Below, piece by piece: positions 38,148 through 45,797 of a stretch of DNA of 64,000 nt (its first letter is position 1; the number at the start of each line of letters is the position of its first letter). The DNA lies in contig NZ_JACCFQ010000001.1 in the NCBI RefSeq assembly GCF_013410215.1, positions 1,240,001-1,304,000 on the forward strand. The letters run 5' to 3'. Under the pieces are notes generated by a model. The model had not been told where the DNA came from. It did not search any database and was given only the letters and a program-made list of their open reading frames with translations. A program made the translations under genes and the position numbers. The DNA comes from Nesterenkonia sandarakina. GTDB lineage: Bacteria; Actinomycetota; Actinomycetes; Actinomycetales; Micrococcaceae.

Positions 38148-38228
38148 CCATCGGTCCTGGCGTTAGCACCCGGCGTGTCCGGGTTGCTGCGGCGTCTCTG
38201 AGCCAGATCTCTCAGCCGCTCGGGATGG
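38148..38228 (-). ncRNA. SAM riboswitch (SAM-I clan, short P4-less form) of the flavin reductase-acs-metY unit
   Basis: On the minus strand the 81-base element has P1 strands ccatc (38224-38228) and gatgg (38148-38152), the core CTGAGAGATCTGG, GCAGCAACCC and GGTGCTAACGCCAG segments of the SAM-I clan, and a small P3 hairpin. The P4 arm of classical SAM-I is missing, which points to the SAM-I/SAM-IV variant class. The 3' P1 strand overlaps the GGAG ribosome site (38146-38149), so SAM binding should block translation initiation. Confidence 0.88.
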
Positions 38229-38238
38229 TGACGGGTCA

Positions 38239-38267
38239 ACGCTACGCGGGCTTCCGCCGACCAGCAA
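38239..38267 (-). promoter_or_regulatory. Candidate promoter of the flavin reductase unit
   Basis: Minus-strand -35 TTGCTG (complement of 38262-38267) and -10 TAGCGT (complement of 38239-38244) with a 17-base spacer, placed so that transcription would begin just before the riboswitch. Confidence 0.5.
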
Positions 38268-38442
38268 GAATTGCTCGCACTGTGAGACGCCGGATGACAT
38301 CCGCATCGTGGGGCAGGACTCTGGGTGTCGGATGAACACACTGTCGCCCCCGGCTGTCAGGGCGCACAGCGTTCAACGATATGCACCGCCTCCCTGATGG
38401 TCGCCGCCGCGGCGGATCGCAGGTGTGCGGCGTCGTTGCGAC

Positions 38443-38473
38443 TTGACGGGTGCGTCCCTGCGCCGTCTATATT
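38443..38473 (+). promoter_or_regulatory. Candidate promoter of the first DszC-like unit
   Basis: TTGACG (38443-38448) and TATATT (38468-38473), spacer 19 bases, end 11 bases before the riboswitch P1. The 170 bases between this and the divergent promoter show no further structure. Confidence 0.5.
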
Positions 38474-38484
38474 TAGCGTCATCA

Positions 38485-38565
38485 CCATCCAGAGCGACTG
38501 AGGGATCTGGCCCGTCGACGTCGCAGCAACCCGGACACGCCGGGTGCTAACGCCAGAACCGATGG
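38485..38565 (+). ncRNA. SAM riboswitch (SAM-I clan, short P4-less form) of the first DszC-like/DmoA-like unit
   Basis: An 81-base element with P1 ccatc (38485-38489) and gatgg (38561-38565), core CTGAGGGATCTGGCCC, GCAGCAACCC, P3 with a five-base loop, and GGTGCTAACGCCAG. P4 is absent. GATGG runs directly into the GGAGG ribosome site (38564-38568) of the gene starting at 38574, which implies control of translation by P1 formation. It is a near mirror image of the minus-strand element 260 bases away. Confidence 0.9.
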
Positions 38566-38573
38566 AGGATCGA

Positions 38574-39851
38574 ATGAACATTCAACTGCCTGTGCCCCAC
38601 GATCTGCGCGAGACCATTGCCCGTGTCGGGCTGCGCGCCCTCGACCGCGAGCGCAGCCGTGAACTGGCCCGCAGCGAGGTCAGTGACCTCGTCGTGGCCG
38701 GCATCGGTCGACTGCGTCTGCCGCGCTCGGTCGGGGGATTCGGCCTGGACTGGGTGGCCAGCACGGAGATCCTGCTGGAGCTCGCCGCCCAGGACAGCAA
38801 CATCCCACAGGTGCTGCGGGGGCACTTCGCAGTGCAGGAGGACCTGCTGTGGCGGGCCGATGCCGAGTCCGATGCCGCACCCGAAGCCCGGGACCTCGTC
38901 CGGCGCTGGCTCGCGCGGATCGCGGCGGGGGAGCTGGTCGGCAACGCCTGGACCGAGCCGGGCAAGGGCGGCTTCCACCAGTCCGGCACTGTGGTCAGCG
39001 AGTCCACCGACGGGCACGTGGTCAACGGGGTGAAGTACTACACCACCGGCGCGATCTTTGCGGATTGGCTCGATGTCACCGCCAGGGACGCCGCGGGCCA
39101 CGAGCTTGCGGTGCTGATGCGCCGGGACCAGCCAGGGGTGGAGATCGACGACGACTGGGACGGCTTCGGTCAGCGCACCACCGGTTCTGGCACCGCTCGG
39201 CTGAGTGACGCCGTGGTAGAGGAGGCCGAGTTGCGCGGACTGAACGATCGGTTCCCCTACCAGACCGCGCTCTACCAGCACTTCCTGCTGATCGTGCTCG
39301 CCGGGGTCTCCGAGGCCGCCGCCCGCGATGCCGCGGCATTGCTGCATGAGCGCTCGCGGACTTTCTCCCACGCCAATACCCGCACTCCGCGCACGGATCC
39401 ACAGCTGCTCCAGGCTGTCGGAGAGATCGATGCGGTGGCGGCGCTGGCGCGGGCGCAGGTCCTCGCGACCGCGGCGAGCTTGGATGCCGCCTTCGCCGCT
39501 CGGAGCAGCACCGAGGACGCCCAGATCGAGGCCGCCAATGCGGTGGAGCTCGCCACCGGTCGTGCCCAGGTGGCGCTGCACCGCCCCGTGCTGGAGGCCC
39601 TCACCCGGATCTTCGATGTCCTGGGCGCCTCCGGGGTAAGCCAGTCGCGCAGCCTGGACCGGCACTGGCGCAACGCGCGGACTGTCACCAGCCACAACCC
39701 CTGGGTCTATAAGGCTCGGATCGCGGGGGACCACCGGGTCAACGGCACCGCACCGGTCAGGCTGTGGAGCGTCGGCGAGCCCGACGCTGCGCAGACGCCT
39801 TCGGCTGAGGTCCCGCCAGGCGCACCGGAGAAGGTCACACCGGGTGCCTGA
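38574..39851 (+). CDS. DszC/SfnB-like flavin-dependent oxygenase (acyl-CoA dehydrogenase fold), copy 1
   Basis: A 425-residue protein of the acyl-CoA dehydrogenase fold but of the reduced-flavin monooxygenase branch that includes DszC and SfnB, which act on organosulfur compounds. Visible are an N-terminal helical domain, GNAWTEPGKGG and VNGVKYYTTGA in the central barrel, WDGFGQRTTGSGT, and the family-typical DRHWRNARTVTSHNPW in the last helices. It has no reductase domain, so FMNH2 must come from a partner such as the flavin reductase at 37606-38136. It is controlled by the riboswitch just upstream and followed by the DmoA-like gene after a 178-base gap. The C-terminal 35 residues are a poorly conserved tail. 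Confidence 0.88.
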   Translation: MNIQLPVPHDLRETIARVGLRALDRERSRELARSEVSDLVVAGIGRLRLPRSVGGFGLDWVASTEILLELAAQDSNIPQVLRGHFAVQEDLLWRADAESDAAPEARDLVRRWLARIAAGELVGNAWTEPGKGGFHQSGTVVSESTDGHVVNGVKYYTTGAIFADWLDVTARDAAGHELAVLMRRDQPGVEIDDDWDGFGQRTTGSGTARLSDAVVEEAELRGLNDRFPYQTALYQHFLLIVLAGVSEAAARDAAALLHERSRTFSHANTRTPRTDPQLLQAVGEIDAVAALARAQVLATAASLDAAFAARSSTEDAQIEAANAVELATGRAQVALHRPVLEALTRIFDVLGASGVSQSRSLDRHWRNARTVTSHNPWVYKARIAGDHRVNGTAPVRLWSVGEPDAAQTPSAEVPPGAPEKVTPGA

Positions 39852-39933
39852 TCTGCCCTCCCTGGTCCGGCGCCCGGTGTAGATCCTCGAGCGCGGCCCC
39901 CACGCCCAGGCACCGATCAGCCTCTGCCCGCCG

Positions 39934-39997
39934 CGCCACTCCGTCAGACCGCCACTCCGCTATTTCGCCACATCACTATGACGCCACTCCGCCCCGC
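39934..39997 (+). repeat. Four copies of a 16-bp tandem repeat
   Basis: The word cgccactccg occurs at 39934, 39950 and 39982, with a degenerate copy (cgccacatca) at 39966, giving an exact 16-base period. It fills the gap between the DszC-like and DmoA-like genes. Nothing marks it as CRISPR or as a known operator; a repeat-driven expansion is the simplest reading. Confidence 0.6.
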
Positions 39998-40029
39998 CCC
40001 GAACGCCCGAACCCCAAGGAGAACCACGA

Positions 40030-41433
40030 ATGACCTACCCGAGAGCCGAATCCGGCAAGCGCGAGATCCTCTTCAACGCCTTCGACATGAACTGCGTGGT
40101 GCACCAGTCCCCGGGCCTGTGGCGGCACCCGGAAGACCGCGCCCGGGAGTACAACACCATCGGGTACTGGACCGAAGTGGCGCAGATCCTGGAACGCGGA
40201 CTCTTCGACGGCCTGTTCATCGCCGATGTGCTGGGCCCCTATGACGTCTTCGGCTCGAACCCGGAGGCCGCGCTGCGCTCCGGGGCGCAGATCCCGCTGC
40301 AAGATCCGTTCCTTCTGGTCTCCGCGATGGCCGCGGTCACCAAGAACCTGGGCTTCGGGATCACCGCCGGCACCGCTTACGAACACCCCTACCCCTTCTC
40401 CCGCCGCCTGGGCACCCTGGATCACCTCACCGGCGGCCGAGTGGGCTGGAACGTGGTCACCGGCTATCTGCCCTCGGCCGCGCAGAACATGGGTCAGGAC
40501 GATCAGATGGAGCACGATCGCCGCTACGACCACGCCGATGAGTACCTCGACGTGGTCTATAAGCTCCTCGAAGGCTCCTGGGAGGACGACGCCGTGCTGG
40601 CCGACAAGGCCTCAGGGGTGTTCACCGACCCGAACAAGGTGCACCGGATCGAACACCACGGCGAGTTCTTCAAGACCCCCGGGATCGGCGTGGTGGAGCC
40701 CTCCCCGCAGCGCACCCCGGTGATCTACCAGGCGGGCGCCTCCAGCCGAGGCCGCGCCTTCGCCGGCAAACACGCCGAGGCGGTGTTCATCAATCCGCCC
40801 ACCAAGGAGCTGGCCAAAGCCTCGGTGGCCAAGATCCGTGCTTCCGTGGCGGAGGCCGGACGTGACCCCTACTCGGTGCGGATCTTCGCGATGCAGACCA
40901 TCGTCACCGGTGAGGACAACGCCGCCGCGCAGGCCAAATACGAGGACCTCACCCGCTACATCGACGCCGAGGGCGGACTGGTGCTGATGTCGGGCTGGAT
41001 GGGCATCGATCTGAGCCAGTTCGACCTCGACCAGCCCATCGGAGACGTGAAGTCCAACGCCATCCAGTCCACGGTGGAGACCTTCCAGAAGGCCTCCGGC
41101 CGAGAGGACGAGGTCTGGACCGTCCGGCAGCTCGCCGAGTGGGTCGGCGTCGGCGGCTTCGGCCCGGTCATCATCGGCGACGGCCCGACCGCAGCCCAGC
41201 AGCTGATCGAGTGGCAGGAGGAGACCGATGTGGACGGGTTCAACCTGGCCTACCACATCACCCCTGGAACCTTCGAGGATGTGGTGGAGCATGTGGTGCC
41301 CGAGCTGCAGCGACTCGGCCGCTATAAGACCGAGTATGCCCCGGGCACGCTGCGCAATAAGCTCTTCGGTGCCGGAGATCACCTGCCCGCCGAGCACCAC
41401 GGCGCGCAGTTCCAGCTGCGCCGCAAGGGCTGA
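40030..41433 (+). CDS. NtaA/DmoA-family FMN-dependent monooxygenase, copy 1
   Basis: A 467-residue luciferase-like TIM-barrel monooxygenase of the NtaA/SnaA/DszA/DmoA family. FNAFDMNCVVHQSPGLWRHP, the ERGLFDGLFIADVLG strand, GTLDHLTGGRVGWNVVTGYL and the SSRGRAFAGKHAEAVFI flavin-binding part are family hallmarks, and its opening resembles dimethylsulfide monooxygenase DmoA. It requires reduced FMN from a separate reductase. Members oxidise C-S or C-N bonds; with DszC-like neighbours and SAM-riboswitch control, an organosulfur substrate is most likely. ATG at 40030 has AAGGAG upstream. A large hairpin follows. Confidence 0.9.
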   Translation: MTYPRAESGKREILFNAFDMNCVVHQSPGLWRHPEDRAREYNTIGYWTEVAQILERGLFDGLFIADVLGPYDVFGSNPEAALRSGAQIPLQDPFLLVSAMAAVTKNLGFGITAGTAYEHPYPFSRRLGTLDHLTGGRVGWNVVTGYLPSAAQNMGQDDQMEHDRRYDHADEYLDVVYKLLEGSWEDDAVLADKASGVFTDPNKVHRIEHHGEFFKTPGIGVVEPSPQRTPVIYQAGASSRGRAFAGKHAEAVFINPPTKELAKASVAKIRASVAEAGRDPYSVRIFAMQTIVTGEDNAAAQAKYEDLTRYIDAEGGLVLMSGWMGIDLSQFDLDQPIGDVKSNAIQSTVETFQKASGREDEVWTVRQLAEWVGVGGFGPVIIGDGPTAAQQLIEWQEETDVDGFNLAYHITPGTFEDVVEHVVPELQRLGRYKTEYAPGTLRNKLFGAGDHLPAEHHGAQFQLRRKG

Positions 41434-41455
41434 GCACCCACCCCAGGACGCAAAA

Positions 41456-41518
41456 TACCGGGGCTTCCGCGTCATACCTGGCAGACGGTGTGGCCGGTAG
41501 AGCGCGGAAGCCCCGGTA
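41456..41518. terminator. Bidirectional hairpin terminator between convergent sulfur operons
   Basis: Perfect 16-bp arms (41456-41471 and 41503-41518) around a 31-base loop sit between the DmoA-like gene and the convergent ABC permease gene. Flanking A residues on the plus strand mean that the minus-strand transcript ends in TTTT, so it is a better terminator for the ABC operon. Confidence 0.8.
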
Positions 41519-41542
41519 AAACGCGCGAACGGGGGAGTGGAG

Positions 41543-42379
41543 CTAGGCCCAGGTCTTCAGGGCCTTGCGCTCGAGGACCCCGAGCAGGGTGTCGGTGAGC
41601 TTGCCCAGCAGGGCCAGCAGCACGATGGCCAGCAGCAGCCGGTCGGTGCGCCCGTTGTTCTGTGATTCCGTGAGCAGGAAACCGAGTCCCTCGGCGGCGG
41701 CGAGCAGCTCGGCGGCGACCAGGAAGAGCCACGCCTGGGCCAGTCCCAGACGCAGCCCGGAGAACACGCTGGGCACCACGGCCGGCAGCTGAACGGTGCC
41801 CAGCAGCCGGATCCCGTGGAACCCGAAGGCGCGGCCGGCCTCGACCAGCTGCGCGTCCACGTGCCGCAGCGCGGAATGGATCGCGGTGAACACCGGGAAG
41901 AACGCGCCGATCGCGATCAGGATGACCTTCGAATCCTCTCCGATACCCACCCAGAGCAGCAGCAGCGGCACCCAGGCCAGCGACGGCACGGCGCGGAAGG
42001 CTCCGACCGTGGGGTTCAGCAGCTTGTCCGCGATGGAGGACAGGCCCAGCAGAGAGCCGAGCGCCAGGCCCAGGGCAGCACCGATCCCGAAGCCGATCAG
42101 CACCCGCTGCAGCGAGATCCCGACGTGTTCAAAGAGGTCGCCGGAATCGAAGAGTCCGATCCCCGCCGTGAGGACCGCCTGCGGGGGAGGCAGCTGGATC
42201 GCAGTGAAGGTGCCGGTGACCTCGGTGACCAGCCACCAGAGTCCCAGCAGCAGCACCGGGACGATGGCGCCGATCAGCAGCCCGCCACCGCGGAGTCCGC
42301 GCCGGGTGCGTCGCGCGGGCGCGCCGGAGGGTGAGTATCCAGGCTGCGCTTCTGGTGCTGCGAGAATCGTGCTGCTCAC
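41543..42379 (-). CDS. ssuC: ABC permease, sulfonate (SsuC) type
   Basis: A 278-residue membrane subunit of the taurine/sulfonate importer clan, with about six helices from residue 30 to 265. The motif FRAVPSLAWVPLLLLWVGIGEDSKVI spans helix 3 and is typical of SsuC; EAGRAFGFHGIRLLGTVQLP is the coupling loop, and LGLAQAWLFLVAAELLAAAEGLG follows. Its ATG overlaps the stop of the binding-protein gene by four bases. It is the last gene of the riboswitch-controlled ATPase-receptor-permease unit. Aliphatic sulfonates or sulfonate-like compounds are likely substrates. Confidence 0.88.
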   Translation of the reverse strand: MSSTILAAPEAQPGYSPSGAPARRTRRGLRGGGLLIGAIVPVLLLGLWWLVTEVTGTFTAIQLPPPQAVLTAGIGLFDSGDLFEHVGISLQRVLIGFGIGAALGLALGSLLGLSSIADKLLNPTVGAFRAVPSLAWVPLLLLWVGIGEDSKVILIAIGAFFPVFTAIHSALRHVDAQLVEAGRAFGFHGIRLLGTVQLPAVVPSVFSGLRLGLAQAWLFLVAAELLAAAEGLGFLLTESQNNGRTDRLLLAIVLLALLGKLTDTLLGVLERKALKTWA

Positions 42380-43452
42380 TCGTCCTCCTCGATGTCAGCC
42401 TCGTCGGCGGCGTTCTCGGTGCCCTCGGCGTCGGTGGCCTCGATGTTCTCGGCGAACTCGGTGTAGAACAGCGAGTCCAGGGCTTCGTCCACCGCCTCCT
42501 GGCTGTCCACGTCGCCGTTCTCCACGAAGAACGGTCCGGCGGCCTCCATGGCGGCGTAGACGTCCTCACCGGGCACCGGGTCCACCTCGAAGTTGGTGCG
42601 TTCGGTGATGACCGCCTCGGCGATCTCCAGCTCGATCCCGGCGTACTCGGCGAGGATCTCGGCGGTGCCCTCCGGGTTCTCGGTGGCCCATTCCCGGGCC
42701 TGTTCGTAGACGTTGACCACGATCTGCGCGACGTCGGGGTGGTTCTCCACGAAGTCTCCGGTGGCATTGATGACCGAATACGTGTTGAAGTCCACGTTGC
42801 GGTAGAGCAGCTCTGCACCCTCGGCCTCGGCGCCGGCCATGATCGGATCCAGCCCCGCCCAGGCATCGACGTCGCCGTTCTCCAGAGCCTGCCGGCCATC
42901 GGCGTGCTGCAGCGCCTGGACCTCGACGTCGTCCACGCTGAGCCCGGCCTCCTGCAGGGCACGCGCCATGAAGAAGTAGGGGTCGGTGGCCAGCGTCGCC
43001 GCGATGGAGGCGCCCTCGAGGTCCTCCACGGACTCGATGTCAGAGCCCTCCTGGGTGACCAGGGCGGACCATTCGGGCTGGTTCTCGATCAGGATCGTGT
43101 GGGTATCGGCCCCCACGGCGCGGTTCAGCAGCGCGGCCGAGCCGGCGGTGGAGCCGACATGGATGTTTCCTGCCCGCAGGTTCTCGTTCGCGCGGTTCGA
43201 ACCCTGGGACTGCACCCACTGCACGTCCACATCGAGTTCCTCGAGCTCTTCCTCCAGCCAGCCGTTCTCCAGGATGATCAGGCTCAACGGGTTATATGTG
43301 GCGAAGTCTATGTTCAGCGTCTCCAGCTGCTCACCCTCCCCGCCGTCACCGCTGCAGGCGGTGGCGAGCAGCGCGACGGCGGCGGCCATGGAGACCGCCT
43401 TCAGCGAGGTGCGAGTAGAACGGGGTGCGCGGGAAACGGCGGGGCTGGGCAT
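42376..43452 (-). CDS. ssuA: Substrate-binding lipoprotein, aliphatic sulfonate (SsuA) type
   Basis: A 358-residue receptor. Signal peptide with the lipobox LLATAC (C33), then an NMT1/SsuA-like two-lobe fold: NIDFATYNPLSLIILENGWL, GSTAGSAALLNRAVGADTHT, ALENGDVDAWAGLDPIMAGA. The C-terminal 25 residues are mainly Asp, Glu and Ala. The mature protein is strongly acidic. It follows the ATPase gene after a 212-base gap with no obvious promoter and overlaps the permease gene. Grouping with the SAM-controlled oxygenases suggests organosulfur ligands. Confidence 0.87.
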   Translation of the reverse strand: MPSPAVSRAPRSTRTSLKAVSMAAAVALLATACSGDGGEGEQLETLNIDFATYNPLSLIILENGWLEEELEELDVDVQWVQSQGSNRANENLRAGNIHVGSTAGSAALLNRAVGADTHTILIENQPEWSALVTQEGSDIESVEDLEGASIAATLATDPYFFMARALQEAGLSVDDVEVQALQHADGRQALENGDVDAWAGLDPIMAGAEAEGAELLYRNVDFNTYSVINATGDFVENHPDVAQIVVNVYEQAREWATENPEGTAEILAEYAGIELEIAEAVITERTNFEVDPVPGEDVYAAMEAAGPFFVENGDVDSQEAVDEALDSLFYTEFAENIEATDAEGTENAADEADIEEDE

Positions 43453-43664
43453 GAGGGTGGCCTTTCGGTTCTTCAGTGATGGACAAGATGTGCCGTGGTC
43501 TCAGAGGTGACTCTCCGGCGGTGTGGTGGGTCTGGCCTGCGGGGCCGGTCGGGAGGACGTGAAGTCGACCGGGTGCAGACCACGGATGGGTCGCAGTCAG
43601 GACCGGAATCCCCGGTCGCCGCAGTCCTCGAGGTCAGTGGAGCAGCTGGGGCCTGGTCGGCTGG

Positions 43665-44552
43665 TCAGTGGCTGTGTGAGTCCACGCCGAGGCCGGAGAA
43701 GAGCTCGCTGCGCAGTGCAGCCAGCTCGGCGGAGGCGCGATCCCGGGGTCGTTGCCCGGGGACGCGCAGCAGCCGTGCGATCGTGGCACCTTCGGCGGGG
43801 TCCGTGTCGGCCGGGTCCTGACCGAGCAGCAGCACCCGGTCGGCCAGTTGAAGCGCCTCATCCACGTCGTGGGTCACCAGCAGCACCGTGGTGCCTGTCT
43901 CGGCATGCAGGTCCAGCAGCAGGTCCTGCATCTTCAGCCGGGTGAGCGCATCCAGGGCGCCGAACGGCTCATCGAGCAGCAGCACACCGGGGCGTCGAGC
44001 CAGGGCGCGGGCCAGGGACGCGCGCTGCGCCATGCCACCGGAGATCTCCCGGGGCCGCAGCGATGCGCGGTCATGCAGCCCGACCAGCTCCAGGAGCTCG
44101 TCGACCCGTTCCCGGCCCTCAGCCTTGGAGAGGCTTCGCGGCAGGCCCAGGCTGACGTTCTTGTGGATCGAGCGCCAGGGCAGCAGTCGCGGCTCCTGGA
44201 ACCCGACGGCGGTGCGCTCGTCATAACGACGCACCGGAGAACCGTCGATCAGGATCTCCCCGGTGTTGCCGGTGTCGAGACCGCCGACGGCGCGCAGCAG
44301 CGTGGACTTCCCGCACCCGGAGGAGCCCAGGATCGCCAGGACCTCACCGGGAGCGATCTGCAGGCTGACATCTCGCAGCACGGTGCGCGAGTCGAAGGAA
44401 CGACCCACCGCGGAGAGCCGGACGTCGAGTGAGGTGTAGTCCCGCCGGCCGGCAGGCTGCTCCGCGGCCGGAGCGCCGGGGCGCGGGGAATCAGCGGGGC
44501 TCGCAGATGTGGCTGCGGCGGTGCCGGTCAGGGTGGAGGCAGGCGAAATCAT
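43665..44552 (-). CDS. ssuB: ABC transporter ATP-binding protein, sulfonate (SsuB) type
   Basis: A 295-residue ATPase with a non-conserved Ala/Pro-rich N terminus (about 1-38). Walker A is GSSGCGKST (about 78-86), the Q-loop reads FQEPRLLPWRSI (SsuB-typical), signature ISGGMAQR and Walker B VLLLDEPFG follow, with VTHDVDEAL as H-loop. It is the first gene of the minus-strand unit. ATG at 44552 has GGGAG nine bases upstream, overlapping the riboswitch P1 strand. Confidence 0.9.
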   Translation of the reverse strand: MISPASTLTGTAAATSASPADSPRPGAPAAEQPAGRRDYTSLDVRLSAVGRSFDSRTVLRDVSLQIAPGEVLAILGSSGCGKSTLLRAVGGLDTGNTGEILIDGSPVRRYDERTAVGFQEPRLLPWRSIHKNVSLGLPRSLSKAEGRERVDELLELVGLHDRASLRPREISGGMAQRASLARALARRPGVLLLDEPFGALDALTRLKMQDLLLDLHAETGTTVLLVTHDVDEALQLADRVLLLGQDPADTDPAEGATIARLLRVPGQRPRDRASAELAALRSELFSGLGVDSHSH

Positions 44553-44564
44553 CAGAGGTTACTC

Positions 44565-44672
44565 CCATCGATCCTGGCGGTAGCACCCGGCGAAAAGATG
44601 TCCCTTGACGAGGCATCCTTCCCTGGGTTGCTGCGGCGTCGACGAGCCAGATCTCTCGGCCGCTCGGGATGG
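44565..44672 (-). ncRNA. SAM riboswitch of the sulfonate ABC unit, long P3 and variant J3/4
   Basis: Same architecture as the other three elements: P1 ccatc (44668-44672) / gatgg (44565-44569), core CCGAGAGATCTGG and GCAGCAACCC, no P4. Two differences stand out: the P3 arm is longer (about 25 extra bases), and the normally invariant GCTAACGCC reads GCTACCGCC, an A-to-C change in the junction next to P1. The 3' P1 strand overlaps the GGGAG ribosome site (44562-44566) of ssuB. Confidence 0.83.
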
Positions 44673-44682
44673 TACGAAGATC

Positions 44683-44712
44683 AGCCTACGCCCAGGCGGG
44701 GAATCGGATCAA
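44683..44712 (-). promoter_or_regulatory. Candidate promoter of the sulfonate ABC unit
   Basis: Minus-strand -35 TTGATC (complement of 44707-44712) and -10 TAGGCT (complement of 44683-44688), spacer 18 bases, immediately before the riboswitch. Confidence 0.5.
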
Positions 44713-44756
44713 CGTGGAGTTCATCAGGTGAGATAAAACGCAACACCGGGGTCGAC

Positions 44757-44787
44757 TTGACTTCCGGGCTATGTTCACGTCTACAGT
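44757..44787 (+). promoter_or_regulatory. Candidate promoter of the metNIQ unit
   Basis: TTGACT (44757-44762) and TACAGT (44782-44787), spacer 19 bases, 12 bases before the riboswitch P1. The unusual 19-base spacing matches the promoter candidate at 38443. Confidence 0.5.
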
Positions 44788-44799
44788 GAAGATACTCAA

Positions 44800-44893
44800 C
44801 CATCCAGAGCGACTGAGAGATCTGGCTCGAAGACGTCGCAGCAACCCGGAGGGCCGCAAGGCTCCGGCCGGGTGCTAACGCCAGGACCGATGG
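44800..44893 (+). ncRNA. SAM riboswitch of the metNIQ and second oxygenase unit
   Basis: A 94-base element: P1 ccatc (44800-44804) / gatgg (44889-44893), CTGAGAGATCTGGC, GCAGCAACCC, an extended P3, and GGTGCTAACGCCAG; P4 missing. GATGG merges with the GGAG ribosome site (44892-44895) of the gene starting at 44904. It controls six genes. Confidence 0.9.
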
Positions 44894-44903
44894 AGTACGC
44901 CTC

Positions 44904-45797
44904 ATGATTTCCCTCTCCCATGTCTCGACGACCTTCGCCGCCCGCGGCAGGCAGCCGCTGACCGCGGTCGACGATGTCAGCCTGGAGGTGCCGCGCGGCA
45001 GCATCCAAGGCATCATCGGGTTCTCCGGCGCCGGCAAGTCGACCCTGCTGCGGAACATCAACCTCTTGGAACGTCCCACCTCGGGCAGGGTCAGCGTCGG
45101 AGGCACCGACCTGACCAGCCTGGATGACACCGCGCTGCGCCGGGCTCGGCATCAGATCGGCATGATCTTTCAGGGATTCAATCTCGTGAACAACCTCTCG
45201 GTCGCCCAGAACGTGGAGCTCTCACTGAAGTTCGCCGGGGTCACCAGCCGCCGGGAGCGTCAGGCCCGCGTGTCCGAGGCGCTGGAGATCGTGGACCTCA
45301 CCGAGAAGACCTCGGTCTATCCGGCCCAGCTCTCCGGGGGGCAGAAGCAACGGGTGGCCATCGCCCGCGCTCTGGCCACCAGACCCGAGGTGCTGCTCTG
45401 CGACGAACCGACCTCGGCTCTGGATCCCTTCACCACCGCGACCGTGCTGCAGTACCTCGCAGATGTCAATCGCGAGTTCGGCATCACCGTGGTGATCGTG
45501 ACCCATGAGATGGAGGTCATCAAGGCCCTCGCGGATGACGTCGCAGTCATGGAGGACGGACGCGTGGTCGAAGAGTTCCCCGCCGCGCAGCTGCGCCGGG
45601 AAGGCTTCGACCCCCAGACCTCCATCGGGAAATACCTGCTCAGCGACGGGATCACACTCGACCGCAGGTCCAACGCAGAAAGCGGGCCGGCCTCCGCGCC
45701 GCGCGTGGCATCCTCCGATCCGGACGCTGGGTCGGACGCTGATCCGGATCGGTCAGCGCAGGCCACGCTGGCTGGCTCCGTCGGGGGTGTGCGCTGA
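44904..45797 (+). CDS. metN: Methionine-type ABC importer ATP-binding protein without NIL domain
   Basis: A 297-residue MetN-like ATPase. Walker A GFSGAGKST (about 38-46), Q-loop with FQGFNLVNNLSV, signature LSGGQKQR, Walker B VLLCDEPTSALDP, and VTHEMEVIKALADDVAVME, which is characteristic of MetN. Typical MetN (about 340 residues) ends in a C-terminal NIL domain that binds methionine and inhibits transport. Here the last 55 residues are Ser/Ala/Asp-rich and low complexity, so that domain is missing and transinhibition is probably lost; the SAM riboswitch may take over control. Stop and start of metI overlap by one base. Confidence 0.9.
   Translation: MISLSHVSTTFAARGRQPLTAVDDVSLEVPRGSIQGIIGFSGAGKSTLLRNINLLERPTSGRVSVGGTDLTSLDDTALRRARHQIGMIFQGFNLVNNLSVAQNVELSLKFAGVTSRRERQARVSEALEIVDLTEKTSVYPAQLSGGQKQRVAIARALATRPEVLLCDEPTSALDPFTTATVLQYLADVNREFGITVVIVTHEMEVIKALADDVAVMEDGRVVEEFPAAQLRREGFDPQTSIGKYLLSDGITLDRRSNAESGPASAPRVASSDPDAGSDADPDRSAQATLAGSVGGVR

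Noticed and set aside
39934-39997. The 16-bp repeats as a CRISPR array.
   Set aside because: The conserved word is 10 bases with 6-base spacers, far below CRISPR repeat and spacer sizes, and no cas gene is present.
38137-44903. The four RNA elements as T-boxes or SAM-II riboswitches.
   Set aside because: T-box core motifs are absent. The long P1-P2-P3 layout with CTGAGGGATCTGG and GGTGCTAA segments fits the SAM-I clan, not the small SAM-II pseudoknot.
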